Part shown: positions 1-10,329 of the stretch, in pieces | Layout: each line of letters starts with the position of its first letter | Position numbering within the stretch: the stretch's first letter is position 1 | Origin: Candida dubliniensis CD36 | Lineage: Eukaryota; Ascomycota; Pichiomycetes; Serinales; Debaryomycetaceae | NCBI RefSeq assembly: GCF_000026945.1 | Contig: NC_012862.1 | Coordinates: 1,480,501-1,544,500, forward strand | Direction: 5' to 3' | DNA length: 64,000 nucleotides | Position numbers and translations under genes: made by a program | The notes under the pieces: model-generated | Database searches by the model: none | The model's input: the letters and a program-made list of their open reading frames with translations, nothing else | What the model was told of the DNA's origin: nothing

Positions 1-741
1 TAATACTAATCTTTTCAACTGACCTAGTTCCTTTCGAGTAAACTCCCGAGCAAAATATTTATTATTTGAATCTGTATTTTGGGAAACCCTGGTCTTGAAA
101 TTTTGAATTTCGCTTTTGGAAAAAAGGTTATCCCTTTGTATTTTCTTCGTAATAGATTCAAGATCTCTAAAGAAAAGATCCGTTTCCAATTTTTCTAAAT
201 CATTTTTATTTTTGATTAGGATTTCAATTTCTTTACGTGTCCAACGTGGTTTCTTATATATATGATTCACTGCCTCTGCAATCTCATCCAAAGTCTTCCC
301 TGGAATTGATGCTTTCACTCCTGATGTGGTTAAATCCTCTAGATAGTTACAAAATAGTTGCTCAATTTCCAAAATACTCCAATTTTTCAATATTAATTTT
401 TCAAGCTTTTGTAATATCGTCTTCATGCCGCCAAGATCATATTTCTCTTTCAGAGGTTGGAAAAAATACTGGTAACAGTATATTTTCTTTTTCCAATTGT
501 TTATATCACAATTTTTATTCGATAAAATTTTGGACACTATAGTGTCCTCCAGGACAGAAGGAAATTGCTTCAATATTGAACTAAACGTGACCAGTTGCGT
601 AATTCGTCTTTTCAATTTCTCTTCCAAATCCGATGACCATAGTTCATTTGTTTTCAGTGTTAGTCCTGATGATTTGGTCAACTTAGCTTCATCACCTGAA
701 TGATCCGACAGATCTGGTGTTTGTAGATGTTCTGATATCAT
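1..741 (-). CDS. Truncated hypothetical protein, possibly SANT/Myb-like
   Basis: The reverse strand is open from an ATG at 741 to the window edge, giving at least 247 codons; the C-terminus lies outside. The visible part is charged and helical with no signal peptide or membrane segment. Near residues 175-215 a segment beginning PRWTRKEIEIL, and a later FTRKELGQLKRL, have the Trp-Thr-x-Glu opening of SANT/Myb-like helices, so a chromatin or DNA-binding role is possible. This is pattern reading only; I do not recognise the family. The start is the first ATG of the frame, after about 545 bp of non-coding DNA. The next gene lies on the same strand, upstream of it. Confidence 0.6.
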   Translation of the reverse strand, partial: MISEHLQTPDLSDHSGDEAKLTKSSGLTLKTNELWSSDLEEKLKRRITQLVTFSSILKQFPSVLEDTIVSKILSNKNCDINNWKKKIYCYQYFFQPLKEKYDLGGMKTILQKLEKLILKNWSILEIEQLFCNYLEDLTTSGVKASIPGKTLDEIAEAVNHIYKKPRWTRKEIEILIKNKNDLEKLETDLFFRDLESITKKIQRDNLFSKSEIQNFKTRVSQNTDSNNKYFAREFTRKELGQLKRLVL

Positions 742-1286
742 TATTAGTCCTTCTTAAGTGCACACCTCTAAATCATAGACTTGTTGTTGAATATGTATCC
801 TCGTTTCTGTAGAATCGATGTTTGATACTTGCTATACAACTTTGAAAAAACAACTGGATAGCTTGAAGTACAAGTGGAACAACTGTAAAATTGAAACAAC
901 AATGGTACTTGCTGGGTGGGATTGGAATTGTTTGTGTTTCTAGTCTGGAAACAGAAATACGAATTCAACTTTTGTTTTGTTTTGTTTTGATTTGAGTTTT
1001 GTATTTTTTTTTTTGTCAAGCAGAATATTTTTTGAAGACAAGAAAGGAATAAAGCTGAGAGGCGGAATGGGGAATCTGACAAAGAAACACTACTAAATAA
1101 AACCACAAGCGCAAGAAAAAAAAAAAACGCACTAATTGTACTTGGAGTCATAGGAGCCATACCGCGACCTCTGCGACAAAAACAAACAATCATATTTCAC
1201 AATAGGCACATCCAAACGCGTAATAATCTTTAGAAAACAATAATATGTCTAATTCCTATCTCAATACTATACACGTACATTATAAC
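742..1286. other. Intergenic region, promoter of the truncated gene
   Basis: About 545 bp between two minus-strand genes. It is AT-rich with A and T homopolymer runs and presumably carries the promoter of the gene ending at 741. The open frame at 768-1193 (minus) is low-complexity and is not accepted as a gene. No RNA gene or repeat was seen. Confidence 0.6.
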
Positions 1287-3542
1287 TTATAGCTTACTTG
1301 CTCTCAATCCATTCAACCTGAACTTGAGGTCTTTGTAAACTTTTGTTTCCGGTTTCCAATTTTCGAAACTTTCATACAAATCATGAATTTCTTCATATCC
1401 GTTTTTCACTGTATCGTTGTCTTCAATTCGACCAACTTTCCTATGGGGCCAATTCTTCTCGATATTGAATAAAAATCCCCGCAAACACCATGGCAATATA
1501 TATGGATTTGTGCCTATCTTGGCAATATTATACTCTTTAACATATATTTGATTTGAAATTGGCAATTCACTTTTAATTATATCTTCTGGCATATTTGATT
1601 CGCTATCAAAAGGAATGACAATATCGTCAGTATCAAGAACAAATTTAATACCTAAATCGTAAACTTTCCCATCGTTATAAATCTTGGAATGCCCGTTTCC
1701 ACTAAATGGTCCAGCCAAAGAGGTGCTGAGCTCTTTTATAACATTGTTATCAAAGTAACCAATATTCAACAAATGGGTACACAAGGAAACTAATTTTCTC
1801 ACAAATTTGGGTGTATGTGAAGCGTAGTCAATGTAGCAAGCACGATATATGTTTGGATGAAATATATGTGAGGCAAGTGCTGAAAATAGGGGCACCAATT
1901 GATCATTTATGGATGCAATAAAACAGATTTTAACATTAGCATTAATAATGGTTTGAATCGAATCTTTATAAGAGATTGATTGTTGACTGTCAAATTTATT
2001 CAACTCAAACAACTCGAGCAAGGATTCATTCTCTATAGCGGAATATGCTTTCATGAAAAAAGACTTATCTACCCCGTAAAACGGACCATTATTGACACCC
2101 GCCATTCCAAGAATTCCAATACGTTTATGTAAAGGTTTCTTTAAAATGCCCATTTTTATCAATTGAGCCAACAATATGATGGAAACAACACATCCCTGAG
2201 AATGTGCAGCAACAAATATAAAGTCTGCATTATTTAGCTCTTTTTCCCATTTTTGCAATATCTCTGTGAAAAACTGAACACGATCGAATATCTTACCTTC
2301 TTTTTCTAAAGCGATTTTTTGTATACTAACATTCGACTCGTTTTCGTTGATCAAATTATTTTCAACACAGTATCTAATCACAGCCTTTTCAGCTTCATTG
2401 GCAAACTTCAAAGACGTACCTTTTGGAGCACCAATAATAGGACGAATCATTCTGGTAGGGAAAAATCCATGGACACCTATGATTAAAATGTCTTTTATTT
2501 TCGTTAATGGACCAGCTTTTTGACTAATAACTTCGGCATTCAATGCCTGATGAAGAGCTCTTCGCTTGGAACTGATCGAATTATTAATTAATAAATTACC
2601 CATAGCATCATTGGTGATAGTAATAGAATTTGGATCTGATACATCTTCTTCCAACTGGGACGGTGCAGATGATGTGGATTTCAATGATCTCTCATCCACG
2701 TTATGATAATATTTATTGTAATTGGGTAAACATGCTCGCTTATTCTCAGGCAACACAGCTAAAGATTTTCCATAAAGCTTATAAGATTTCTCGTAAAGAA
2801 GCCCAACATCTCTTTCCATGCTGCTCTCAACACCTGGCACTTGTGATTGCTGTTCCTGTCCAGGAAGCATTGGACTACTTGAAAATCCAAATTTACTAGA
2901 AATTTGTCCTAGAAATTGCCTCCAATTTGTGATATCAGTCCGCACAGTTTGATTTGCATTACCTTGATTTGAAGTTGTCGATGTATTAAATATAGGATTT
3001 GTTGCAGTGCGTGGTAGACAAGTGTTCCAATCTGGTACGATCAAATTCTCTCGTAAATCTTCATTTTTGTGAGTGTTGATTTGGTTAAATTGGGCTGTTT
3101 TGTCATGAGGTTTATATAAAACAGCATCATCACCCTGTTCACTGCCTTGAGAAGGTTTCCCACTAGTTTCCGGCTTCACAAGAAATTTTGAAGTTGAACT
3201 CAATATTGTATTACCCACATTGACTACCTTCTCCTTCTTCAGATTATTGTCAATAATATCCTGGTTTGCAATACCAGAGGATTTGCTGTCTCTTATATTT
3301 TGTGAAATAGACTCCACATTTGCACTAGAATTGCCCCAGAATGTCCAACCCATACCCCTTTTCTCCGTTACATGATCATCCACTTCATCTCCATTGTCAT
3401 CAGGAACGGTATCATCATGCTCCAACTCTTCATCATTTGGATGCTCTTCATCTTCATCTATAGTGTCTTCATTACCTTCCGACACTTGATTAGTAGATTC
3501 ATTTTTTTTGGCATTCCAACTTAGCCAGCTACCACCAGTCAT
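1287..3542 (-). CDS. Putative alpha/beta-hydrolase (lipase/esterase)
   Basis: A 751-residue protein with an ATG at 3542. The first ~330 residues are acidic and Ser/Asn-rich, probably disordered. The rest looks like an alpha/beta-hydrolase: a strand followed by IIGVHGFFP near residue 352 (oxyanion-loop type HG) and a nucleophile elbow AHSQG with Ser448. In the elbow the usual first Gly is Ala. From memory it resembles the uncharacterised yeast hydrolase YDR444W more than the DDHD phospholipases. There is no signal peptide or transmembrane segment, so a cytosolic or peripheral-membrane lipid esterase is likely. The substrate cannot be inferred. Confidence 0.75.
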   Translation of the reverse strand: MTGGSWLSWNAKKNESTNQVSEGNEDTIDEDEEHPNDEELEHDDTVPDDNGDEVDDHVTEKRGMGWTFWGNSSANVESISQNIRDSKSSGIANQDIIDNNLKKEKVVNVGNTILSSTSKFLVKPETSGKPSQGSEQGDDAVLYKPHDKTAQFNQINTHKNEDLRENLIVPDWNTCLPRTATNPIFNTSTTSNQGNANQTVRTDITNWRQFLGQISSKFGFSSSPMLPGQEQQSQVPGVESSMERDVGLLYEKSYKLYGKSLAVLPENKRACLPNYNKYYHNVDERSLKSTSSAPSQLEEDVSDPNSITITNDAMGNLLINNSISSKRRALHQALNAEVISQKAGPLTKIKDILIIGVHGFFPTRMIRPIIGAPKGTSLKFANEAEKAVIRYCVENNLINENESNVSIQKIALEKEGKIFDRVQFFTEILQKWEKELNNADFIFVAAHSQGCVVSIILLAQLIKMGILKKPLHKRIGILGMAGVNNGPFYGVDKSFFMKAYSAIENESLLELFELNKFDSQQSISYKDSIQTIINANVKICFIASINDQLVPLFSALASHIFHPNIYRACYIDYASHTPKFVRKLVSLCTHLLNIGYFDNNVIKELSTSLAGPFSGNGHSKIYNDGKVYDLGIKFVLDTDDIVIPFDSESNMPEDIIKSELPISNQIYVKEYNIAKIGTNPYILPWCLRGFLFNIEKNWPHRKVGRIEDNDTVKNGYEEIHDLYESFENWKPETKVYKDLKFRLNGLRASKL

Positions 3543-4273
3543 CGATGCTAAAGAAGTTTAATAGAAAGAATGCTAAAAGCAGTAAATTGCTTCTATAGAT
3601 AGTTCAAAGGAAAAGTGGCACAGTGACAATTTGATCAGTCTAAATCAAGCAGTTCTGTTTTTTTCACTTGTACAATGATGCAATCAATCTTGTTTGCTAA
3701 ATTGTTCCTGTTGCTAAGAAACAAGTGGTATCTAGACCACAGATTTTTTTTTTTTTTCTGTTTAGACAACTTTTGCCTGAACTTGTCCCAGTAACTATTA
3801 CCAAACACGCCCCACCTGCCTTGTGTCCTGTTATATCAAGTGGGGACGAATTATCTCCATCACATGGTAGTGCACAACTACTAATAATGTCAATTTCTTT
3901 TCTCTAGCCCGTCCGTTGGTCCACTACGTGTCCTCACCGGTTGGCACCAGTTTTACCTAATTTGGAGATATATAGCTTTAGATCACATGACTTCTTTGTT
4001 AGAATCAATCATCGAACGTGTGGGGACAAAAAATGAATGTGAAAAACCAACTCTACTAGTTAAAAAGCCGCAAACTCAAATTATGTCATTATAACTTGCT
4101 TGACAATACAATCACAAAAATCAAGCAGTCACTATAACTCAACTGACAGCATGATATTCTTATGATACTAAAATAATATAAATGTAGCTAAATAACCCGA
4201 GTAAGTTGGTATCTAGACAGTTAGAATATTTTGTGGGCATTTAATAGATAATCACTACTAATTTGTTTATTCT
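3543..4273. other. Intergenic region
   Basis: About 730 bp between the hydrolase start and the stop of the dehydratase gene, both on the minus strand. It should contain the hydrolase promoter. A poly-T tract lies near 3745-3760. No gene, tRNA or repeat was recognised. Confidence 0.55.
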
Positions 4274-5272
4274 TCAAGAGTCTTTCTCTAATAAATTTCT
4301 ATATTCGTCTATAATATCCTTGTTTATGGCAGATCCACCACATACAACAACAATGACAATATCATTTGGATTTAATTTACCCAATTCGCTCAATACATCC
4401 TGCCTGTGCATCACCGATGCCACGGAGGCGCCACATGCAGGTTCAACCATATACCCTAAATGATCGTATAAATCAACAACACCTTTAACAGCGTCCAAGT
4501 CATCAATTTCAGCAAGAGCTGTTGGATGGTCTATATAGTTAGCTAATGCCTTAGCAGAAAGATACGGCGAAGCCAAAGAGGTGGCCAAGGTTTGTACTTT
4601 TCGTAAATGAACAACTTTTCCTTCTTTGACTGCCTCGTGAAACGTGGCTGCTTGTTTAGTTTCAATTGCTAACACTGGTATTTCCTTATGATTTTCCAAA
4701 CCCTCAACTATCCCGTTGTATAAGCCGCCGCCTCCTACTGAACAAACGACTCCCTTTACGTCATCAAAGTTGAGTAATTGCTTTTGATCAATGATTTCTG
4801 TGATAATTTTACTATGACCTTCCCACAACAAAGGATCATCAAAAGGATGACAATAGACCGGATAGACAGTTTTATCAAGATTTCTAATAACAAATTCAGT
4901 TAAATAATTATCAGCTTCGCCCCAATGTTTCCCATGAATAATGACATCTGCGCCCAAGGATTTCAACTTTTCTATAACAGTGGGCTTCGAACTCTCAGGC
5001 AACACCACAGTACAGGATACCCCAAAAAATTGACTGGCATAAGCAGCTGCCAATCCTGCATTGCCACCAGACGACGAAAAAACTGCCACATTCGATTTCC
5101 CAAGTTTTTTGGCCACATCTATAGACTGACCAACCAAATGTCCCATGCCTCTCAATTTGAAACTGCCAGATGGCTGCTCGTATTCATTTTTAAAAAACAC
5201 CCTACATGGAGGCTTTATGGGGAGTTTGTCTGTAACCTCGACAAAGGTAGTTGTGATGGAAGGCTCTTTCAT
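4274..5272 (-). CDS. PLP-dependent L-serine/L-threonine dehydratase (CHA1-like)
   Basis: A 332-residue fold-type II PLP enzyme starting at the ATG at 5272. The PLP Schiff-base lysine is Lys39 in the motif PSGSFKLRG. SSSGGNAGLAAA supplies the substrate-carboxylate loop, and a glycine-rich VGGGGLYNG binds the PLP phosphate. The length matches catabolic serine/threonine dehydratases such as yeast Cha1 and lacks the C-terminal regulatory domain of biosynthetic Ilv1. It should deaminate serine to pyruvate and threonine to 2-oxobutyrate in the cytosol or mitochondrion. A serine racemase-like activity is a less likely alternative. Other copies of this family may exist in the genome, so I give no symbol. 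Confidence 0.85.
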   Translation of the reverse strand: MKEPSITTTFVEVTDKLPIKPPCRVFFKNEYEQPSGSFKLRGMGHLVGQSIDVAKKLGKSNVAVFSSSGGNAGLAAAYASQFFGVSCTVVLPESSKPTVIEKLKSLGADVIIHGKHWGEADNYLTEFVIRNLDKTVYPVYCHPFDDPLLWEGHSKIITEIIDQKQLLNFDDVKGVVCSVGGGGLYNGIVEGLENHKEIPVLAIETKQAATFHEAVKEGKVVHLRKVQTLATSLASPYLSAKALANYIDHPTALAEIDDLDAVKGVVDLYDHLGYMVEPACGASVASVMHRQDVLSELGKLNPNDIVIVVVCGGSAINKDIIDEYRNLLEKDS

Positions 5273-5732
5273 TGAAGTAAATGTTAAGAATAGGTGTTGT
5301 GAAAGTTCCGGTTGATGTCGCGGTCACCTGAGCTTATCAATACAAAGCAATTGTTTTAGGTACAAACGCACGACATAGATTCATATAATTCCTTAAACCA
5401 TTAAGTACTTTCTTTCATTACCGAAGAGTTGCATAGAGGCAATTTTGCTTCACTTTAAAATGTTTGCATTGGAATTTATCAATATTATGGTATATATTAC
5501 AATTTGTATTTCCTAATTAAATACTGGCTATACTGCAAAGGTTGAGTTAACTGCAAAAGTGCAGCAATTGGTCGAGAACACTACGCAGTACACGACATAG
5601 ACAGAAAGTTTTCAAAATTTTGTTTCTCAGGATTTGCAAATGTAGATTCACTTTTGTTGGGTTTGCTATAACTACTCAATACAGACATAAACCAAAAACC
5701 TTACTATATCAAAAGTTTTTTTCTTTAACTTG
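5273..5732. other. Divergent promoter region
   Basis: 460 bp separating the divergently transcribed dehydratase and RAD33-like genes, so it should hold both promoters. No RNA gene or repeat was seen. Confidence 0.6.
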
Positions 5733-6437
5733 ATGCCACCTAAACGAAATCAGAAAAGCCAACTTTCTCTTTCCAAGACATTTGAGCAAGTTGATGATGA
5801 AATAGAGGATGAGATTTTTGAGACGTACTCGGAACTACTAGGTGATGACGTGGATCACCAGGATGTCATTTTAAGTCAACTACCACAAATACTTAGTAAT
5901 TTGAGAATCCCGAAGTGCTTTACTAAAGATATTGAACAGTGTGTTGATTATTACTATGACTTTATCAAAGACAAAGATGTACATCTAGATCTGTTGAATA
6001 CGCGTCAGCAAAACACTTTAGCGATGATAAATTCATATACTGTGACCTCCGGAATTAAACAATTGGATGAGATAATCGACATAATAGACGTAGAAAAATT
6101 ACTATATAACCTCAATAGGTTGGTCAAGTTTCGAAATAATTATCTGCATATTAGCAAAAGCTGGCAACTATTTGTTAACAGTGCTACTGGCTCATCTGCT
6201 TCCGAAATATTCAAGTTGACATTGCCAGATTTGAAAAAAATTAAAACAAACTTGAATTTAGATTCTGATCCATCCACCAAAGCCCCTTTGAGTGATACTT
6301 TTTTGATTGATATGTTAGGGTGTTGTTCACATGATTCAAAGGGGAACTTATTAAATTTTGATTTCGAGAAAAAAGGCGCATGTGTAACCGTAAAAGACTT
6401 TGCTGAAATATTAGGACAAATTGGGGAGTTAGAATAA
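5733..6437 (+). CDS. RAD33: RAD33-like nucleotide-excision-repair protein
   Basis: A 234-residue acidic protein starting at ATG 5733; the frame is open slightly further upstream only through a TTG. Its outline matches yeast Rad33 as I remember it: an N-terminal EDEIFETYSELL helix, a central LWxxF-like helix, and a C-terminal FAEILGQIGEL that mirrors the end of Rad33. Rad33 is a centrin-like EF-hand-fold protein that binds and stabilises Rad4 in nucleotide-excision repair. Here the EF-hand loops are degenerate, as in Rad33, so calcium binding is unlikely. The protein is longer than yeast Rad33 (about 177 residues) owing to N-terminal and mid-protein insertions. Identification rests on remembered similarity and needs a profile search. 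Confidence 0.6.
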   Translation: MPPKRNQKSQLSLSKTFEQVDDEIEDEIFETYSELLGDDVDHQDVILSQLPQILSNLRIPKCFTKDIEQCVDYYYDFIKDKDVHLDLLNTRQQNTLAMINSYTVTSGIKQLDEIIDIIDVEKLLYNLNRLVKFRNNYLHISKSWQLFVNSATGSSASEIFKLTLPDLKKIKTNLNLDSDPSTKAPLSDTFLIDMLGCCSHDSKGNLLNFDFEKKGACVTVKDFAEILGQIGELE

Positions 6438-6978
6438 TGGGTTATTATCTATTTCGCTAAGGTTTATTCAAAGTATTGTCTACGTTTTGTCTATTGGCTT
6501 TACCAAAGGATGGTTTACAATACCGATATCCAATTGGGGGTACAATCACCACCAACATTTTCTTTCAATAAATCGATGTGCTTAGAAGATACTAAAAACA
6601 AAAATCTGAGAGCCACAATTGTCCGAAACAGTCAAATTATTAGTGGCGGAGAAGGTTCCTTGTAGACAGACGGAGCAACTTATTGCCGAGTATTTCTGTT
6701 AGTCTAACCTTTAAATTTGCCGATTTATCGTATTTCCTCTTGGTAGGAAGTGTTTTAATGTATAGAATAAGGCGCAGACCGAGTAAAGAACTTTCAAATT
6801 ATTGTAGGAACCGTTTCCCTACTATTTAAGAAAATTTTCAACCCGTAAAAATGATTAAGGGTACCGTAGCGAAAAAAAAAAAAAGAAAAAAAGAAAAAGA
6901 ACGAAACAAATCAAAACAAAACAAAACGACTAATACGTCTTAATCATTGTCCTTTATGCAACCACATATTCAAGTTCA
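6438..6978. other. Intergenic region
   Basis: About 540 bp between two plus-strand genes, including a purine-rich A/G stretch near 6870-6905 just before the downstream gene. No gene, tRNA or repeat was recognised. Confidence 0.55.
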
Positions 6979-9039
6979 ATGACCAATAGTTTGCATACAT
7001 CTTCAATCCAAGAAGGTCAAACAAGATTTATTGACAGTTTAGTTCCTAGAATAGACGAAGAATATGTTAATTTGAATAGTTTTAAACAATTTGATGAGTT
7101 GTTAACACATTTGGAGAGCTCTTTATCCCAGTTAGAGAATAATAATAATTGCTTATTAGTTATTCCGTCGAGTAATATTTTTAGAATATTATTTACTTTA
7201 CTGTCTCGGAGCCCCAATTGTAACTGGACTATTTCTAATAGTTTGGGAGACAGTATCCCAACAACACATAAGCAAGTTAAGGCTAATAACGGCTACTACG
7301 AAGAGTCAATAGGCAAACCAACATTATGTGCTAGAAGTAAAGATGTGCTTGAAAAGTATATAAACTTGCTACCCAATGACAAGTTGTATGAAAATTTGAA
7401 TAGATTTATGATGGATTTTATGGATTTACCCAGAAGAATGAAAAGATCCAACTTAGATACCTATCATAAATCCAAAGATATACTAGCCATAATACGAGAA
7501 TCCCCCAATAAGAAATTAAAGCCTGCAACTAATCACGAGGGGATGAACAAATCAATAGATAATAATGATATTATAGTAATTAGTGATTCAGAAGAGGAAG
7601 ATGTCAGCATGCAGCAAGAGGAAATTATAATTGAATCTGAGGTCAACAAATTTCTGAATTTGGGAGCTGATATTAACAATAGTTTTACTGAAAATATGAA
7701 CCAACCGGGAACGAATGATTTTGCTCTATTACTCAATAAAGATTTGTCGCCTTCTCCAAAAACACCTCAATCGCAAGGCATTCGCATATTTGACGAGTCT
7801 ATATTAAGTGCAAGATTAAATCCAAAACTAAACAATTTTGATTTATGGAGGTTAGTGAATTGGATTTTTTTTTGCAGTGGGAAATCAAATGATGTGTTTG
7901 ATTCCACTTACAGAAATTGCCATTTAATTTACACTGCGCAATCTGCCACAGTTCATCAACTTTTTAATGTTATAGAATTTAATTTGATACATGAGCTACA
8001 AGACACATTTTCCATAAAAGAACAACCATTGACTTGGTTATTTAAACAATCAACTGCAAGAAGATCGCTTGCAATGGACCAAGTTCTTGAAAATTCCTCA
8101 TTATTATTACTGAGCCTTCTAAAACAATTTGGCCAATCTAGGAGCAAGTGGTTTGATAGATTAGCCGAGTATGTTTTCAATGGGCTTACCTCAAGAACAG
8201 ATATAATACCAGCTACATGTTATGAACATGAAAAAGCCTTAATCAAAAAAGATGAAGGTTTATCACACAAAAGAAAAAGAAAAAAGTATACATTTTATAA
8301 TGATAACATGGATTCAATGAAATTGAGATTCAAAATTTTAAATATAGTACATTATTGGAGCCTATTTTTCGATAAAAATACCGCTGATGGAATCATCCAT
8401 CCTATATCCCAAAGTATAAATTCGATTGAATCCACAAAGTTGATTGAAGAAATTGCAAAAAAATTTATGTACATTGAATATGATTATTGGGTGGAATTTT
8501 ATTATTCTCTGTTGATGGATTCCAAGATTCCTTTAGTTATTCGAGAAATATTTTTAGTTAACTTATCATGCAAGTTGTTGAGTAATTTGACAAACCCCAA
8601 GACAAATTTTTTCACCTTGAAACCTCGTGACAATAGAATTAACAGAAATTGGAGGTCTGCCAATTTGCAATTGATTCTCCAATGGATGGTTCAGGAAGAT
8701 TTATATAAGGGGTTCATTGAGGATGAAAGTTATCCTTCATTTGCATATTTCAAACAGGCATGGAACAAGTATAATTTTGTTCTTGAATGGATGTTCCTGT
8801 TTGCATTACGCGATGTTGCTGCTGCAGGGTTTGAGAGAGTTTTACGTAGGGATGAGTTATTACAAGCATGTGTTAAAATTGACAAAATGAGAGAGCGTAT
8901 TTACTTGCACTTTATTGAAAAGTGCAATGAATCAACTAATTTACCATTTAAATTGAGTGCAGAAGAAATTAAACAATCAAAATCTGAACCACATAAATGG
9001 GAAAATTTTACCTCAATAGTCTCGACTATACTAGTTTAA
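6979..9039 (+). CDS. Uncharacterised protein with SUMO-interaction-like motif and basic NLS
   Basis: A 686-residue protein I do not recognise. The N-terminal 170 residues and the region from about 270 to the end are rich in Leu/Phe/Trp helices, and they flank an acidic disordered linker. The linker carries IIVISDSEEED at residues 198-208, which has the hydrophobic core plus acidic tail of a SUMO-interacting motif. A KRKRKK cluster near residue 440 could be a nuclear localisation signal. Together these suggest a nuclear, possibly SUMO-regulated protein. It overlaps the convergent ERV25 gene by its stop codon. The function is unknown. Confidence 0.8.
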   Translation: MTNSLHTSSIQEGQTRFIDSLVPRIDEEYVNLNSFKQFDELLTHLESSLSQLENNNNCLLVIPSSNIFRILFTLLSRSPNCNWTISNSLGDSIPTTHKQVKANNGYYEESIGKPTLCARSKDVLEKYINLLPNDKLYENLNRFMMDFMDLPRRMKRSNLDTYHKSKDILAIIRESPNKKLKPATNHEGMNKSIDNNDIIVISDSEEEDVSMQQEEIIIESEVNKFLNLGADINNSFTENMNQPGTNDFALLLNKDLSPSPKTPQSQGIRIFDESILSARLNPKLNNFDLWRLVNWIFFCSGKSNDVFDSTYRNCHLIYTAQSATVHQLFNVIEFNLIHELQDTFSIKEQPLTWLFKQSTARRSLAMDQVLENSSLLLLSLLKQFGQSRSKWFDRLAEYVFNGLTSRTDIIPATCYEHEKALIKKDEGLSHKRKRKKYTFYNDNMDSMKLRFKILNIVHYWSLFFDKNTADGIIHPISQSINSIESTKLIEEIAKKFMYIEYDYWVEFYYSLLMDSKIPLVIREIFLVNLSCKLLSNLTNPKTNFFTLKPRDNRINRNWRSANLQLILQWMVQEDLYKGFIEDESYPSFAYFKQAWNKYNFVLEWMFLFALRDVAAAGFERVLRRDELLQACVKIDKMRERIYLHFIEKCNESTNLPFKLSAEEIKQSKSEPHKWENFTSIVSTILV

Positions 9040-9683
9040 ATAATATGTTTGACTTTGAAATAGTGTCTCAAGTATTGTATTTGCCAAACACCAAAGCCGA
9101 CCAAAGATGCAATGACAATAATAGAAAACCATTTGACTCTAGAATTTGTCGATTCATTGGTGTCTCTCATTCTTTCTTCTCTTGCTTTCAAGTAACGCAA
9201 TTCTTCAACAATCTCTTCTGTTATACTTTCGATTCTTTTCAATTCAACTTCGACAGGCTTCAATTTTTCGCTTGCTTGCAAAGCATTCCAGTCTCTAGCT
9301 GCTGCACCACTCTCAATATCCAACTCGACTGATCTAACGGTCTGTTGATGTTTGGCCCATTTATTGTCCAAGTAATTGGTCAAGCAAATATCAATTGCGG
9401 CATTATTTTGGGATGTAAATGCAATGTTAGCATGTCCCACAACATCTTTCTTGCTTCTATGTACATTACCAAGCAGGTCTGTAACTTTCAAATCTAATCT
9501 TTGTCCATCGCCTTTGCTACCATCGGTTATAATGTTGACAACAACCATTTGATTTTCTTGAACAAAGTCACGAATGCATACTGGTTGTGGATTAGGAAGG
9601 GCAGGAACTTCTAAATGTAATCCAATTGTTGAACTAACAAAAAGGGTAATCACCAAAGCAATATATGTAATTAATGATTGCAT
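9036..9683 (-). CDS. ERV25: ERV25, p24-family COPII cargo receptor
   Basis: A 215-residue type I membrane protein. The start is taken at ATG 9683, where a signal peptide begins (MQSLITYIALVITLF); the frame is open upstream only through atypical sequence. After the signal peptide comes a GOLD domain (HLEVPALPNPQPVCI...), then a coiled-coil stretch ending ELRYLKAREERMRDTNE, one transmembrane helix (WFSIIVIASLVGFGVW), and a short tail with aromatic and Lys residues (HYFKVKHII). This is the p24-delta architecture. Erv25 pairs with Emp24 in ER-Golgi vesicles and helps load GPI-anchored cargo, which in this organism would include Als adhesins. Confidence 0.92.
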   Translation of the reverse strand: MQSLITYIALVITLFVSSTIGLHLEVPALPNPQPVCIRDFVQENQMVVVNIITDGSKGDGQRLDLKVTDLLGNVHRSKKDVVGHANIAFTSQNNAAIDICLTNYLDNKWAKHQQTVRSVELDIESGAAARDWNALQASEKLKPVEVELKRIESITEEIVEELRYLKAREERMRDTNESTNSRVKWFSIIVIASLVGFGVWQIQYLRHYFKVKHII

Positions 9684-10027
9684 GATTGGGTAGTTTAAGG
9701 TCGGTAAGTTAATACTTGAAAAAAAAAAGGAGTCGAAAGAAACAACAAGAATAAAATGCAAGTTGGATCGACAATAAAAATCGATTTGCGTGTTCTCCAA
9801 AACAAAAGTTGGCCAAAAAAAAAAAAAAATTTTTTTTCTGACAATACGCGAATGAATTCAAGTAATTGTGGATAGTTTTCGGCTTATTACTGTAAATGGT
9901 AATCAACACATCACCAAAATAGCCAATCTTTGTTAAAAAAAAAAAATGAAAAAAAAAAAAAAGACAATTTTAACAGTTATTGTTAATCCTCCTCACATCA
10001 GATACATCATATTATTACTTCGCAAAA
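9684..10027. other. Divergent promoter of ERV25 and MRPL39
   Basis: 344 bp between the divergent starts of ERV25 and MRPL39. It contains several long A or T homopolymers (around 9720, 9815-9838 and 9935-9962), typical of nucleosome-depleted yeast promoters. No other gene was seen. Confidence 0.6.
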
Positions 10028-10240
10028 ATGGCCAAAGCTAGAGCAAATACCACCATGATAAAGTTGGTCTCTACTGCATTAACAGGTTATGAAAAGTGGT
10101 TTAGAATACCTAGAAGTTCACCAAAATTAAACCTCATATTATACGATCCAAGAGCTAAAAGACACTGCCTTTTCAAAGAAGACAGAAAAAGAAAAATAGC
10201 TGAACAGCCAAAGAAAGATTTTATCAGAAGTCACCGTTAA
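10028..10240 (+). CDS. MRPL39: Mitochondrial ribosomal protein bL33m (MRPL39)
   Basis: A 70-residue basic protein starting at ATG 10028 (MAKARANTTMIKL). The frame opens upstream at a non-ATG codon, but the family begins at this methionine. Characteristic bL33 features are IKLVSTALTGYEKW, YDPRAKRHCLFKE and a basic C-terminus. The length equals yeast Mrpl39 (70 residues). It is a large-subunit protein of the mitochondrial ribosome. It lies tail-to-tail with CYM1, another mitochondrial gene, with only about 90 bp between stops. Confidence 0.93.
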   Translation: MAKARANTTMIKLVSTALTGYEKWFRIPRSSPKLNLILYDPRAKRHCLFKEDRKRKIAEQPKKDFIRSHR

Positions 10241-10329
10241 AATAAAAGTACCCTATTCATTTGTAAATAGTTCCTTAATATATACATGCAATTTTATTAT
10301 TTAAAAAAAAAATTGGATTCTATTTACAT

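Noticed and set aside
768..1193. 141-codon minus-strand frame between the first two genes
   Set aside because: Phe/Ser/Lys low-complexity from poly-A/T DNA, no conserved motif.
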